Below are positions 1 through 10,986 of a stretch of DNA of 64,000 nt, piece after piece (the stretch's first letter is position 1; every line of letters starts with the position of its first letter). The notes beneath the pieces were generated by a model, which was given only the letters and a program-made list of their open reading frames with translations, did no database searches and had not been told where the DNA came from. Source of the stretch: Adiantum capillus-veneris (taxonomy: Eukaryota > Streptophyta > Polypodiopsida > Polypodiales > Pteridaceae); assembly GCA_014529385.2 (NCBI GenBank), contig CM043947.1:125555891-125619890 (forward strand). Direction: 5' to 3'. The position numbers were made by a program, and so were the translations under genes.

Positions 1-1
1 A

Positions 2-3000
2 CTCATTTCTGCAGGTGAAGTCATTTCGGACAATTCCCTTGTGCAGACTGTTCTTGATGCCTTACCAGATTCCTACCAGACTTTTGCTAGTACTTGGAGA
101 CTCATGACCCAAGGAAATCCTGAAGTTGTCAAGTTTGATGCATTATGCACATTGCTGTTGCAAGAGTCACTTTCTAGAAAAAACAGGACTAGGCAGCGTG
201 CAGTTGAACATGCTTTTATTGCTTCTCAAAGAAAGGGTGGTAACAGTAATGCAGCCACTTCTTATGGTTCTGCTGCGAGTGGCAAAAATTCTGTTCCTAA
301 TGCTTCTGCTGGCAGCACTTCGTCTGGCAATTCTGGTGATAAGGGCAAAAAGAAGATGCGTTGCCATTATTGTAAAGCCAATGATCACTTGATCAAGTCG
401 TGTCCTAAGTTGAAGGCCAAAGAGGCTAAGAAGAAAGAGGGTGGTTCCACTGCAAATGCTGGTTCCACTACAAATGCAGCCATTGTTGAGTCTTCTGTGA
501 AAGGAGATTGTGATGCTGATGTTGATGCAGAATGGGCTTTTAGCGCAGAGTGCACTTACAATCCTGCTGTCCATGATGCATGCTTGTCAGTTGCTGCAGA
601 TTCACATGTGTGGTATTTCGACAGTGGTGCTACAAAGCACATTACCTCACATCGTGAATTGTTTACCTCTCTCGAGTCTGTCCCTCATGGGAATTCAGTC
701 ACTTGTGCCAACAACGCCTCTTATCCAGTTCAGGGAGTTGGAAAGATTGTGCTCACTGCTGCTAATGGCAGTTCCTTCACACTTGTTGATGCACTTTATG
801 TACCTGGGATCAAGAAGAATCTCTTGTCTGTATCCGCACTTGCTAGACTTGGACTTGTAGTCAAATTTGTGGATGACAGATGTACAGTTCATGATCTCAG
901 TTTTGGTGATGAAATTGTTGCATCTGGGCTTTTGTGCCGTGGGCTGTATAAGCTCACTTTGTATGACAAGTGTGGACAAAATTTTGCAAATGCTGTTGCA
1001 GATTCAAGGGCTATTTCAGATGCAAAACTTTGGCATGCACGTTTTGGTCATCTGAATTTTGCCAGTTTGCTGCGTTTGCAGAAATCTGATATGGTTGCTT
1101 CTTTGCCGCCTCTTGAAGCACCTGTCAAACATGTTTGTGAAGGCTGTATTCTGGGTAAAATGTAGCGTTCTAAGTTTCCAAAGGATGGTTCAGTTAGGGC
1201 CACATGCAGGTTGCAGCTTGTGCATAGTGATGTTTGTGGGCCCATGCAAACTCCGTCCTTGGGAAATTACCTGTACTTCGTGACTTTCATTGATGATTAC
1301 TCCAGGCATGCATGGGTATTTCCGCTTAAAGCGAAGTCCGAAGTTTTTATGTGCTTCAAACAATTTTTGGCTATGGCTGAAAATGTCTCAAAATGTACTA
1401 TGGGCACCCTCCGTTCCGATCGAGGGGGGGAGTATATGTCTCATGAATTTAATGCATTTCTGGCTAGTCGTGGGATAAAACACCAATGTACAGTGCCTTA
1501 TACACCTCAGCAAAATGGTGTTGCTGAGAGGAAAAACAGGTCACTAACGGAAATGGCACGATGCATGGTCAAAAGTCAAGCTTTGCCGCATTCTTTTTGG
1601 CTTGAGGCCATCATGTGTGCCACTTATGTACTTAACAGGTGTCCTACGAAAGCTTTGCAGTCGATTACTCCATATGAAGCATGGCATGATAGAAAACCTT
1701 CTATTGAGCACATGCGTGTTTTTGGCTGTTTGGCATATGCTTTGGTGCCACAAGTGCAGGGCAGAAAATTGGATGATAAGGCTGTCAAATGTATTTTTGT
1801 TGGTTATAGTGCTGAAAGCAAAGGTTACAGGTTGTATCATCCGCAAACAAAACGTATTCTGGTTTCACGGGATGTAGTGTTTGTGGAAGACTCTGTTCAG
1901 CCCTTGCTGTCATGTACTAGAGACAGTATTGTAAGCTCACAGGACATTTATGACACTTTGTTGCCTCTTTTCAGTGGTGGAAATACGAATGTAAGTTCCA
2001 ATGAGGCAAATGTACAGCCTATGGGGGTTTCTGAAAATGTTTTAGAACAGCCTATTACTGATGCAGATGTACATGATGTACTTGATGAGGAAAGGGATGA
2101 AAAGGAGCAGGCTAGAGGTATGCCAAAGTGGCTGGTGCACACTTTGCGTGACAGTAAATTGGATGCACCTTTATCTAGTCGTACTCGTTCAGGCTCTCGC
2201 CATGCATCTTATGCATCAGATTGTTATGCTTTGGCTGTGTCTAGTTTACATGATGTTGAGGAGCCTCTGTCTTTTGATGAAGCACAGAATTCAGAAAATT
2301 GGATTGCTGCCATGAAATCAGAATATGATGCACTTATAGAGAATGACACATGGACTTTATGTGATTTGCCTCCTGGCAAAAAGGCCATTGGTACGAAGTG
2401 GGTTTACAAGTTGAAACGCAAGCCGGATGGTGAGATCGATCGCCATAAGGCTCGACTTGTTGCAAAGGGTTATGCACAACAAAAAGGCATAGATTATGAA
2501 GAGAATTTTGCTCCCACTTGTCGTATGACTACTGTGCGTTTTCTATGTGCATTGGCAGCTCATTTTGGTTGGGATGTACATCAATTAGACATTGTTACTG
2601 CTTTCTTGAATGGTGACATACTTGAGGAAGTTTATGTAACGCAGCCTCGCGGTTTTGTCATAAAAGGACAAGAGGACAAAGTGTGCAAATGTAACAAGGC
2701 TTTGTATGGGTTGAAGCAATCTCCTCGTGCTTGGTATGAGAAAGCTGACACTCATTTGGTTAAATGAGGCTTTCGTAACAGTCCAACAGAAAGCACATTG
2801 TATGTAAAGCGTGAGGATGATGTATTTCTCATTGTGGTTCTTTATGTTGATGATTTGCTGATCACTGGACCAAATGAGAGACATATTGCTCAATTTAAGG
2901 CTGATTTGAATGCTACTTTCAAGATGAAAGATTTGGGGCTGTTGCATCATTACTTGGGTATACAGTTTAAGCAGTGTGATGGTGGTATTGCCTTGTGTCA

Positions 3001-3946
3001 GAAAAGTTACATAGAGACATTGCTATGTAAGTTTGGACTTGAGGATTGCAAACCTATTGCCACTCCCATGGAAACAGGTTTGAAGTTGAGTCTACATGAT
3101 GCTGGCGATCCTGCTGATGTCACTCTTTACCAAACTGCTGTTGGCTGCCTCATTTATGTATGCAACACGAGGCCAGATATTCAGTTTGCAGTCTCGCAGG
3201 TCAGCAGATTTATGCATAGCCCAGGGTCTAAGCATTGGCAGGTTGTCAAGAGGATTTTCCGCTACCTTAGTGGCACTTTACATCTTGGCTTGTTTTATCC
3301 CAAGGGGGGATCATTGCCGCCAGACTTACATGCTTTTTCGGACTCAGATTGGGCTGGTTGTTTTGACACGCGAGTGTCCACAAGTGGTTTTTGTTTCATG
3401 CTTGGCAGTTCATGTATATCATGGTTGAGCAAGAAGCAACCTACTGTGGCCACTTCGAGTTGTGAGGCTGAGTACAGGGCAGTCTTCACAGCTACGGTTG
3501 AGTGTGTATGGCTCAGACGCCTTATGGCTGACTTGGGTGTTGGACAGGACACTGCCAACACTATCTACACTGACAGTCAGAGCACATTGGCAGTTGCGAG
3601 GAACCCAGTTTTTCATGCTCACACAAAGCACATTGAGGTGCATTACCACTATGTCAGGGAGAGGCTCTCAGCAGGAGAGATCAGCTTGGCTTATGTGCCA
3701 ACACAGGACAACCTTGCAGATCTTTTCACAAAGGCATTGTCTCGTGAGAAGCTTGAAGCTTTCCGCAAAGCTTTGGGCTTACTCCCCTTTGTGGACGGAT
3801 CCTGTCCTCAGGGCATGGCACTTCCCTTTACTCATGTGCCAGCTCTCGTTCACCGCATCACTCTAGGGGGGATTTGTTACCATATACATGTGGTAGTGAT
3901 GTGTGTGAACACACTAGGACCGCCGGGGCATTTTTTCCCTCTTTAG
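2..3946 (+). pseudogene. copia-1 gag-pol polyprotein, 5'-partial, two in-frame stops
   Basis: This is the retrotransposon polyprotein, entering the window inside gag in frame 2. Visible in order: a UBN2-type gag core; zinc knuckle CHYCKANDHLIKSC at about 361-402; aspartic protease DSG at about 620; the GAG-pre-integrase HHCC region (about 1030-1150); a DDE integrase with SDVCGP, SDRGGEY and QQNGVAERKN; RT with QLDIVTAFLNG and YVDD at 2842-2853; and RNase H with DSDWAG and DSQS. The frame is interrupted by TAG at 1163-1165 and TGA at 2765-2767, with reading continuing in the same frame after each. The final stop at 3944-3946 lies inside the 3' LTR. Catalytic residues look intact, so single substitutions separate this copy from an open frame. 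It is most likely not functional as it stands. Confidence 0.93.
3863..3873 (+). other. polypurine tract of copia-1
   Basis: A purine-rich stretch (ctaggggggat) sits immediately before the 3' LTR, where second-strand DNA synthesis is primed in LTR retrotransposons. Confidence 0.7.
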
Positions 3947-4101
3947 GAGGTTTTTTCCCCCGTGCATTGTATATACGCCCATCACTCTAGGGCTATCTAT
4001 CTTTCCATTGCACACTAAATAACACACTCTCTATTGTGTGCCTTGAGCTTCCTTCGTCTTCTCTAAGCTGTGTGTGTTTCTCTGCAACCCTAATTCCAAC
4101 A
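3875..4101 (+). repeat. 3' LTR of copia-1
   Basis: It begins TGTTACCATATAC and ends TTCCAACA (TG...CA). It matches, in reverse complement, the LTR at 42132-42342, which is next to a tRNA-Met type primer binding site, so both ends are fixed by comparison. At about 227 bp it is a typical short copia LTR. Confidence 0.9.
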
Positions 4102-4687
4102 AAACCTACATGCACACACAAGCATAAGAGGGCAATCACACAAGATTAGAGAGGGATTAACCACTAATTAGTTAAGATCTAGTTAATCTAAGCATCATAG
4201 GCAATCATAAGAAGTAAGAGAGAGGCATAGTGAGAGAGAATGAATCATTGATTAGTGTTAATAAAGTCTCATGAGCAAGGAGAAGCTCAAGTACTCCATA
4301 GCCACACACCTCAAGAGATCTCACCAAAGAGTGCTCTAAACAAATGAGCTTGAGAACACTAATTTCATTTAGACACTGCCTTATGTACCTATGGTAAATA
4401 TATGCAATGTCCGGGCGCCCAAGGCCTTTAGGGCTCCACCACTTACTGTATCTGCAACCTAGGCACAATAATTGACTTGTTCCTTACAACTTGGAACTCC
4501 CATTGAGCCCGTAACATATTAAAATATTACAATGGCTTGAAATAAATTGGGAATTTACAATACGTGACCATTTTGGAAAAACGTGGAAAATGTGTAACTC
4601 CAATCTTTATTGCTTCTTTGTATTCATCCTTGATGTGCATCCATACTTTAATCTTTAGCAGCTTCTATTAACTGACGTTGACTCAAA
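4102..4687 (-). repeat. truncated LTR, copy A of LTR family A/B/C
   Basis: From aaacctacatgcacacac to gttgactca this matches the right two thirds of copies B (4688-5627) and C (17247-18170). Its left third is replaced by the copia-1 3' LTR, and its last few bases are missing where copy B starts. The sense strand is inferred to be minus from the polypurine tract next to copy B. Confidence 0.8.
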
Positions 4688-5025
4688 TGTTGACGGTCCC
4701 ATTGTTGCATAGCTCCAATGACCAACAAAATTATCAATCCGGAGGGATGAGCTACCCGGCTAGGGCATGGAAACACTCACACGGTTAGTGAGCTAATCGT
4801 GGCAACAAAAATGGTTAACTCTACAAGGTGAGCTTCTCGACCTATGGAGGAGCTAAGCCGCAATGAAGGGCAATCTCCATATCCACTTCTCTTCACCTCT
4901 AATAAACCCAATCACACACACTACGATTGCAAGACGCACACAACACTAATCCTATCATGCAACACACTAATCGCAAGCACACACACATAGATCTATCAAG
5001 CACCACACTCCAATCAAACCTACAT

Positions 5026-5059
<34 letters not shown>

Positions 5060-5627
5060 GAGGGCAATCAAACAAGATGAGAGGGGGAGTAACCACTAAT
5101 TAGTTAAGATCTAGTTAATCTAAGCATCATAGGCAATTATAAGAAGTAAGAGAGAGGCATAGTGAGAGAGAATGAATCATTGATTAGTGTTAATCAAGTC
5201 TCATGAGCAAGGAGCAGCTCAAGGACTCCATAGCCACACACCTCAAGAGCTCTCACCAAAGAGTGCTCTCAACAAATGAACTTGAGAATCCTAATTTCAT
5301 TTACACAGTACCTTATGTACCTAGGGTAAAAATATGCAATGTCCGGGCGCCCAAGGCCTTTAGGGCTCCACCACTTACTGTATCTGCAACGTAGGCACAA
5401 TAATTCACCTGTTCTTTACAACTTGAAACTCCCATTGAGCCCGTAACACATTAAAATATTACAATGGCTTGAAATAAATCAAAAATTTACAGTACGTGAC
5501 CATTTCGGAAAAACGTGAAAAATTTGTAACTCCAATCTTTACTGCTTCTTTGTATTCATCCTCGATATGCATCCATACGTCTTCGATCTTTAGCAGCTTC
5601 TGTTAACTGAGGTTGACTCAGTCAACA
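4688..5627 (-). repeat. 3' LTR (copy B) of a minus-strand LTR element
   Basis: This is a 940-bp unit with ends tgttgacggtccc...gtcaaca on the plus strand. It matches solo copy C over its whole length. Directly beyond 5627 the minus strand reads a polypurine tract and the end of a pol-like frame, so this is a 3' LTR read on the minus strand. A (CA)n tract is expanded here relative to copies A and C. No matching 5' LTR was found between 5.6 and 14.6 kb. Confidence 0.8.
5027..5058. repeat. (CA)n microsatellite inside LTR copy B
   Basis: Sixteen CA units. The same place in copies A and C holds only a short CA stretch, so the tract expanded after the copies diverged. Confidence 0.95.
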
Positions 5628-5642
5628 TCCCCCCCTTACGAT
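5628..5642 (-). other. polypurine tract of the minus-strand element
   Basis: The minus strand reads ATCGTAAGGGGGGGATG just before LTR copy B. This is the usual place and composition of a gypsy polypurine tract, and it overlaps the stop of the preceding frame. Confidence 0.7.
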
Positions 5643-5836
5643 TTTAGTGTCCGTCCTCGGGCACTGTTGAAAAATGTCCATGGAGGCAAGGGAAGGTTTT
5701 GATTGGTTGTTGATGGGCTGATTGTCTTCATTTGTCGTTGAATTTGTTGATGAGGTTCAATTTTTTGTAGCATCTTCATTGGTCGGAATATGTCTGTTGT
5801 GAAAGATGATGTTGCATTTGTTCGATGTAATAGCAT
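5636..5836 (-). pseudogene. C-terminal end of a retroelement polyprotein
   Basis: A 66-residue open stretch ends in ARGRTLKS directly at the polypurine tract, which is how many plant gypsy pol frames terminate. Upstream it reads KMLQKIEPHQQIQRQMK, a basic, Gln-rich stretch. No chromodomain, RT or integrase was recognised next to it. The assignment rests on position and on the terminal motif, not on a recognised domain. Confidence 0.45.
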
Positions 5837-6089
5837 AATGATGAGGCTGTTATTTATTTATGAAAAGTATGTACAAAGGAAGTAGAATGATGAGGTCCTA
5901 GATTAAGGTCTAATACCTGGATGACCAAAGGGAAAAAACCCAGTGGGAAAAAAGTGCCTTTGGGATAAGTGCATTATTGGAGTACTTATTAGCATGGGAA
6001 ATATTAATAAAGTACTCAAGGGATTATTTGCTGATAGATATGGAATTAGAAAATGTGATATCCGTGGAAGTTTACTGGGCCGACGCCAA

Positions 6090-6640
6090 TTTGCCAAGGT
6101 CAGCACCAAACGATGGGGAGCGTTGGCAGTCATCAAGTCTCCTATTCGCTCGGTGATGACTCCACTGTCGCATGTAATGATTTTAACCCCAAGGTTAGTA
6201 CTAAACGATAGGGAATGTTAGGAAGTCCCCAAGCGTCCTATTCACCCCGTATTGAATCAACTGTCGTATGTAATGACTTTAAGAGCAAGGTCAAAACCAA
6301 GCGATAGGGAGCATTGGGCAGTCTCCAAGCTTCCTGTTCACCCAATAGTGACTCAACTGTATTTTTGTAATCACATTACCATGTTCTTCTTCATCAGTTA
6401 CACCAAGGTCAATACCAAGAGATGGGGAGTGTTGGGTAATTCCCAAGATTCCTAATTGCCCAGTATTAACTTCATTGAATTTTGTCTTTTCGTTCTCGAT
6501 TGCCGTGCCCCAAGGTCTTTGCTGGTGCTTGTAACGGCTTTAACATCAAGGTCAACACCAAGCGATGGGGAGTGTTGGGCCATCTCCAAGCTTCCTATTC
6601 GCTCAGTAGTGACCCCAATGCATGGCTTTGTCGGTTAGCA
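6090..6640. repeat. tandem minisatellite, about 95-115 bp unit, about five copies
   Basis: The block built on caaggtcaacaccaagcgat, followed by gggagtgttgggc, a cctattcgc stretch and agtagtgactc, recurs starting near 6093, 6189, 6284, 6400 and 6547. The first three starts are about 95 bp apart and later spacing is looser. Copies have diverged by point changes and short indels. It lies between the end of the pol-like frame and the coding remnants at 7.3-11.8 kb, inside the putative minus-strand element. Confidence 0.8.
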
Positions 6641-7277
6641 TGAAATTGGTTTGTTGCCTGTTGTAGTCCACTCAAGGTGCATAGATGGAAGCAAAAAGAG
6701 TGTCTAATGCATATGTCCAATGATGGGACATCCTATTTATGCATACACAGAAATGCATGGAAAACAATATGCTGTGCAAGAAAGATTTTGAGGGGTTCTT
6801 CAGAAAGATGGTGTAGCTATAAAAGCATATGACATGGCTTTGCAAGCTGGCACCCCTTTAAGAATGGTTTTCGTTGATGAGGATATGTGCTCTCATCTTA
6901 CTGTGCATTGTGCGTGAGTGTTGGACTCTACGACACTCCACCAATTGCAAGGTAATAGACTTTGAATCTTATGCTCATCTCATCTAGCATGAGCGACATG
7001 ACTTTAGATATGCTCAACTCTTCCAGCTTGAGCGTAAGCCTAATAACTAGGACTCTTAGCACAGAGTTTAATATGACTTGAAGCTTTGGGAATAATGCTT
7101 TGCTCATTTCATGGCTCAGCAGCCCGACTTTGACTATGCCAAAGAGTGTTTCTTCCACCTTGGCGACTTGACTTTTTACATTCTTGTGCTTACTAGAAAC
7201 ATTTCTTCAGGTAAAAGTAAGCTTGAATCCTCAAAAAGAGGATTAGTGAAGGACCAAGTTGGCATTGAAGGTTTCTT
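6641..7277. other. no recognisable gene
   Basis: Only short open stretches are present on either strand. Near 6960-7040 there is loose internal repetition (ctcatctcatctagcatgag against ctcaactcttccagcttgag). I assign no function. Confidence 0.5.
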
Positions 7278-7979
7278 TTACCATACCTGTTTTATCATCT
7301 TTGAATTTTTATTTGCGTTGGTTGGGTTCTCCTTCTTTGACTGTGAAGACTCCATTATCTGTTTGATTCTCCAATTGGGCCTATTGATAGGAGTCTTTGA
7401 TGTTGTTGTAGGCCTTTGTTCAATGTCGGCATTTGGATTTTGATTAGGAGCATTGGAAGACTTAGGAATCCAAATTTTTTGAGAACCTTTGTATCTCCTT
7501 TGTTGACTTTGCTTTGCTCTAGGTCTTGTTGATTTCTTAAGATCTTCATGCAGGTTTGGTGTAGTTGCAGTTGGCTTGTGACTGACTGGTAGCCAAATCT
7601 TTGTATATCCTGTGTAGAATCCTTGTCCAAGAGCAAGATTCTTTGAGATCTGTCTTTTTTCAGTATCCTCTTGATAGTTGTGGTAGACCTTAGCATCTTT
7701 CAATGCTATTCTGTAGTTTACCGGCTTCTTAGGTATCCTAGGATATTGTCGAGGTTGATACCTTGTGGAACTTTTTTCTTGGGAGGGACTTGACATTACT
7801 TCATATGCTCTTACGTGAGGTTTTGGTACCCATATGTGTCTATTACCTTCATAGTACTCCTGTTCTTTTAAGCTCCATTGTGATGCTATCCGTCCCATGT
7901 GTTTGTCTTTCTGTGTTGATTTCCTGTCTTTAATCCAAACCGGATCATTGACTTTAAATAAACTACTCGGAACAAACAC
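7278..7979 (-). pseudogene. unidentified basic protein with repeated Y-x-G-...-I-W-x-P motif
   Basis: This is a 233-residue open frame, lysine/glutamine/proline rich, with no domain I recognise. Three copies of one motif stand out: YYEGNRHIWVPKP, FYTGYTKIWLPVS and RYKGSQKIWIPKS, separated by 50-60 low-complexity residues. The N-terminus (SLFKVNDPVWIKDRK) resembles the short basic region that follows integrase in some pol proteins, but no integrase was seen. It follows the protease-like pieces in the same direction with a frame change, so it is probably a later part of one decayed polyprotein. The related motif RQYKGQDGAFYNL occurs upstream at about 11.2 kb and suggests a shared repeat unit (inference). 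Confidence 0.5.
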
Positions 7980-7987
7980 CTTCTTGA

Positions 7988-8659
7988 TTATCTTTTGCTT
8001 TCTTGAGTACTTTGGTTGAAATATCTTTGCTCTTCTAGGTGGCTCCTTAGAGGTTTTAGTTGGGTTAGCACTTGACTTGAAGCTTTGAAAGCTTGACTCG
8101 TTGAAGAAGTTGATCCATGAGGGTTCTTTGATGTAGAGGCATATGTTGTCACATCTTCTTTTCTAGTTGGTGGAGGGTCCACTTTAGCTTTACCTTTGTC
8201 TGCAATATTTGTCTTTGATTCCTGTGACTTTTGCAACTCTAAATCTAGCATTAATGGTACTTGTAAATGTTGTTGGCTACCTCTTGGAGAAGAGAGTATT
8301 AGCATTTTATCTTCTTTGTAGGCCTTGTGTTGATCTAACCACCACTGGTGTCCAAGTATGACATTTGCAAGCATTTCCATTGAAGGCTTCACCTGAAACT
8401 TCACTTGCTCTTAACGATTTTGGATGCTAAGAGTAGCAACCATTTCTTTTTGACTTGTACCCTTACCCATGATTTCTCTATTACCTGGCTTGCCCTGAGT
8501 AATCTCTAGAATGCTTTGGATGTTTTTTGCAACCATATTATACTTTGGTTCTTTATCCAATTGTGCATTGCATCTGACACTTGCTCCTTTTGTACTGCCG
8601 AGAACTATAGCTATTCTCATTGTTGGTTTTACTGAAGATCTTTGTTTTGATTTTGCCAT
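7988..8659 (-). pseudogene. retropepsin-like domain 2 (degenerate), in minus-strand element
   Basis: Two same-frame open stretches (8411-8659 and 7988-8404) are separated by a single in-frame stop. Together they read like a retroviral-type aspartic protease. A beta-rich start has Asp in AQLDKEPKYN (codon 8555-8557), and NVILGHQWWLDQHKA follows, with the Gly of ILG at 8351-8353. The usual D-S/T-G triad is D-K-E here, so catalysis is doubtful. The Asp to ILG-Gly distance is 68 codons, the same as in the neighbouring domain at 9.1-9.3 kb. A Ser/Lys-rich linker follows. Family assignment is by eye. Confidence 0.5.
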
Positions 8660-8685
8660 GTTCTCATCTTGATCTAATTGTGTCT

Positions 8686-8958
8686 CTATGGTGGGTGACT
8701 TGAGACTTTGTTTTCCAATCTGACTTGCACAGCTGATTCTTTTGGCAATGAGTGATTGATCTTTGGACTTCCTAATGTTTCTTGGTTGTCTGCAACCTCT
8801 TTCTTCTTAACTTCTTTCTTTGATGGCATTCTCTGCTCAATAGCTTCCGTGGTTTCTCTTTTCTCTGTTTGATATGCACTTGCTATTGATTGATTTTCTT
8901 CAAGCTCTTCCGCAGTTCTGATTGATGGAGATGAATCATCTTGAAGAAGATCTTCCAT
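8686..8958 (-). pseudogene. charged linker of the minus-strand polyprotein
   Basis: A 90-residue Glu/Lys-rich stretch (EELEENQSIASAYQTEKRET; KKEVKKKEVADNQ) likely to be helical or disordered. It lies between the two protease-like domains in the same direction and is best read as a linker of the same decayed polyprotein. Confidence 0.4.
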
Positions 8959-9029
8959 TGGATTGTTCTTGATGACTTTGTGATGTCGTGCACAGGTGAT
9001 CAGTCTTGGTCTTCATTCTTGGTTGTCTC

Positions 9030-10208
9030 TGAAGAGTCCATCGTGTTTGCATTCTGCATTTGTAACATCTTCTGGGCCATTGGCATTCCCATTATGATGT
9101 TGTCTGGCATATCTTTTGCTGTGATCACGTGGAATTGGGCTGTGATGATATGTGAACTTACTTCAATGGTGGTGGAGATGATTCCCCAACATTCTGCTCA
9201 TTTGTCTCCAGATATTCTCACAAAATCAGGAGTATCTTCCAGTTGTGGTTGGCCACATCTTTTCCAAGTGCGAAAAGACATCAAGTTCTTGTCTAGCTGA
9301 AAATCTAGCTTTACTTCTCTTGACAACTTTTCTTCGTTTTCACCAACAATCTTGCACTTGATCGTCTCAATATTTGTTTCTGTATTGATTTCTTTTGCTA
9401 TGGCAACATTCTTTGGTTGAGACTTATCTGCATTTTCTTTGCCTTGACCACCTGCTTCAATCGATGTTGGCTCCATTGGCTGTAATATTGCACTTTTTTG
9501 CAATTGTTGAGCATTGTCCTCCTGCATCTGAGTAACCTTTGACCTTAAAAGATCCATTGTACTTTTTGGAAAAATCTGTCTCTTCAGAGGAGATTTTGGT
9601 GGTGACCTTTCTGTAGTCTTTTGGACTTTAGCTTTCAGTGACTTTGACTTTTCTATCACCTGTTCTAGCAGCTTGAGGCTTTGCATCATCTTCAGATAGT
9701 CTTTGACTTCAGTCGGGCCATCCGTGGGGGTTTGTACAAGATCATGATCTTGCTGACATTCATTACCATGTGCATCTTGATATGCATATGTGAGCTTGGT
9801 CACATGTATTTGTTTGAACACTATGGGCTTTGTCGGCTTTTGACTTTGATTTGTGGAGATCGGCTGAAACTTTTGTCCTTGATGATATTCATAGAAGCAT
9901 TTGTCTACAGATTCTGATGGAATCTCGGTCAATTGGAAACTTCCAACAACCATATGATCTTTCAATGGTTTCTGCCTTGAAGGGGTCTGTTGGCTAGAAG
10001 CTCTAGGGCTTCTAACTGGTGTATCATTTCCTGGTACATAAGCTGAGCTTGATGTATTTACAGCTCCCCCCTTCCTAGAGTGATCACTATAACCTGCTTC
10101 ATTGTATGAGTTTAAAATTGTTTGGCTTTGGTTCAGTCTCACCTTTTGGGACTGAAGGTACACTTTGGGTAGCACTGTTGCTGTTTGGCATCTGTAATCC
10201 TTCTGCAT
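9030..10208 (-). pseudogene. disordered region plus retropepsin-like domain 1 (degenerate)
   Basis: A 336-residue open frame (9198-10208) begins with a Ser/Gln-rich segment. A segment containing CFYEYHQGQKFQPIS follows, then a possible coiled coil (MMQSLKLLEQVIEKSKSLKA). The last third reads into a protease-like fold: VKLDFQLDKNLMSF with Asp at 9291-9293. After one in-frame stop at 9198 the same frame continues HIITAQFHVITAKDMPDN and IIMGMP, with the Gly at 9087-9089. Asp to Gly spacing is 68 codons, equal to domain 2. As there, D-S/T-G is replaced by D-K. This frame differs from the next piece upstream, so a frameshift lies near 10100. Confidence 0.5.
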
Positions 10209-10473
10209 AGTTTCCTATGTATCTTTGTGAAACATGACAAATTATTTCCCAAGTCAAGCTGTAGATAGCATTATCTTTGCCTTGATATTGTCTATCCCAT
10301 GGGTCTCCTATGATTTGAGCTTTTGTGGTTTCACGACCCAATGCATCATAGATGCTAGACTCTCGTCTATATCTACGACAGTTTTGGTCAAAGTATGTGC
10401 TCGTTTGGTCACAACATCGAAGCTTGATTTCTGATGGAGGAGAGTTTGGCTCTGAACAGATTTCTGGGTTCAC
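10099..10473 (-). pseudogene. unidentified domain, copy A2 of an internal duplication
   Basis: This piece carries NPEICSEPNSPP followed about 60 residues later by IIGDPWDRQYQGKDNAIYSL. The same two landmarks (YPEICTSPQS and LIGEPSQRQYKGQDGAFYNL, about 55 residues apart) occur in copy A1 at 10987-11520. The similarity starts before PEIC (ELKDITRVNPEIC against EVQKINPSVYPEIC), so about 100 residues were duplicated. I do not recognise the family. A single in-frame stop near 10543 separates it from the upstream segment in the same frame. Confidence 0.5.
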
Positions 10474-10542
10474 TCGGGTAATATCCTTCAGCTCTAGAGA
10501 GGATGGGCTATAATAGATTCTTTCCTCTGAAATGAACCATCC

Positions 10543-10935
10543 TTATTGATCTATCATTGGACGCACTTCTATAAGTTGGTATGTGGGCCGTTCAAACACT
10601 GGTTGATCCTTTTTGTATAGTTTTTCTTTTTGGTCTACATAGTGTGAATATGAATTATGTGTACCATACAAAGCTAACATCATTCTGTTTGATGTGTCCC
10701 TTAGATTCATGAATGATTGCACACTTGTGTCAGTGGATGTAGAATCATTTGCAAACCTAATAGTCTTTTTAACCTTTGGTGATATCTCAACACCTTTACT
10801 AAATTCATGCAAGAATTTGTTGTTCAAAGAATCAATTTTAAGCTTTTCAGGTGCCTGTGCATCTTTATGCTGATTTTGAACTTGCAGTGCTTTTACTGGG
10901 GCTTCTAATGTTAATGCAGAATCATCCGATTGCAT
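10543..10935 (-). pseudogene. linker between duplicated domains A1 and A2
   Basis: A 130-residue open stretch in the same frame as both A1 and A2. It contains SPKVKKTIRFANDSTSTDTS and a possible structured part (RMMLALYGTHNSYSHYVDQK). It ends YQLIEVRPMIDQ, which resembles LIRVKPDSKNSH at the start of A1, so the A2 duplication probably begins here. Confidence 0.45.
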
Positions 10936-10986
10936 GATAAGTCATGAGTTAAATGCACTTCCATCAAGATTCGCATTTCCAATTTT

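Larger units (their letters stand above)
1..4101 (+). mobile_element. Ty1/copia retrotransposon (copia-1), 5' end outside window
   Basis: The element runs from inside gag at the left window edge to a 3' LTR ending at 4101. The domain order gag, protease, integrase, RT, RNase H defines the copia superfamily. A second, minus-strand copy of the same family lies at 40645-42342 and supplies the matching 5' LTR. The interior is one reading frame broken by only two stops, so decay is light. The 3' LTR abuts sequence matching the inside of LTR family A/B/C, so copia-1 probably inserted into LTR A. The left half of A would be upstream of the window; this is inferred. Confidence 0.93.

Noticed and set aside
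5203-5394. 63-residue ORF shared between LTR copies B and C
   Set aside because: Same repeat copied; copy A has a stop in it and it lies antisense to the inferred LTR orientation.
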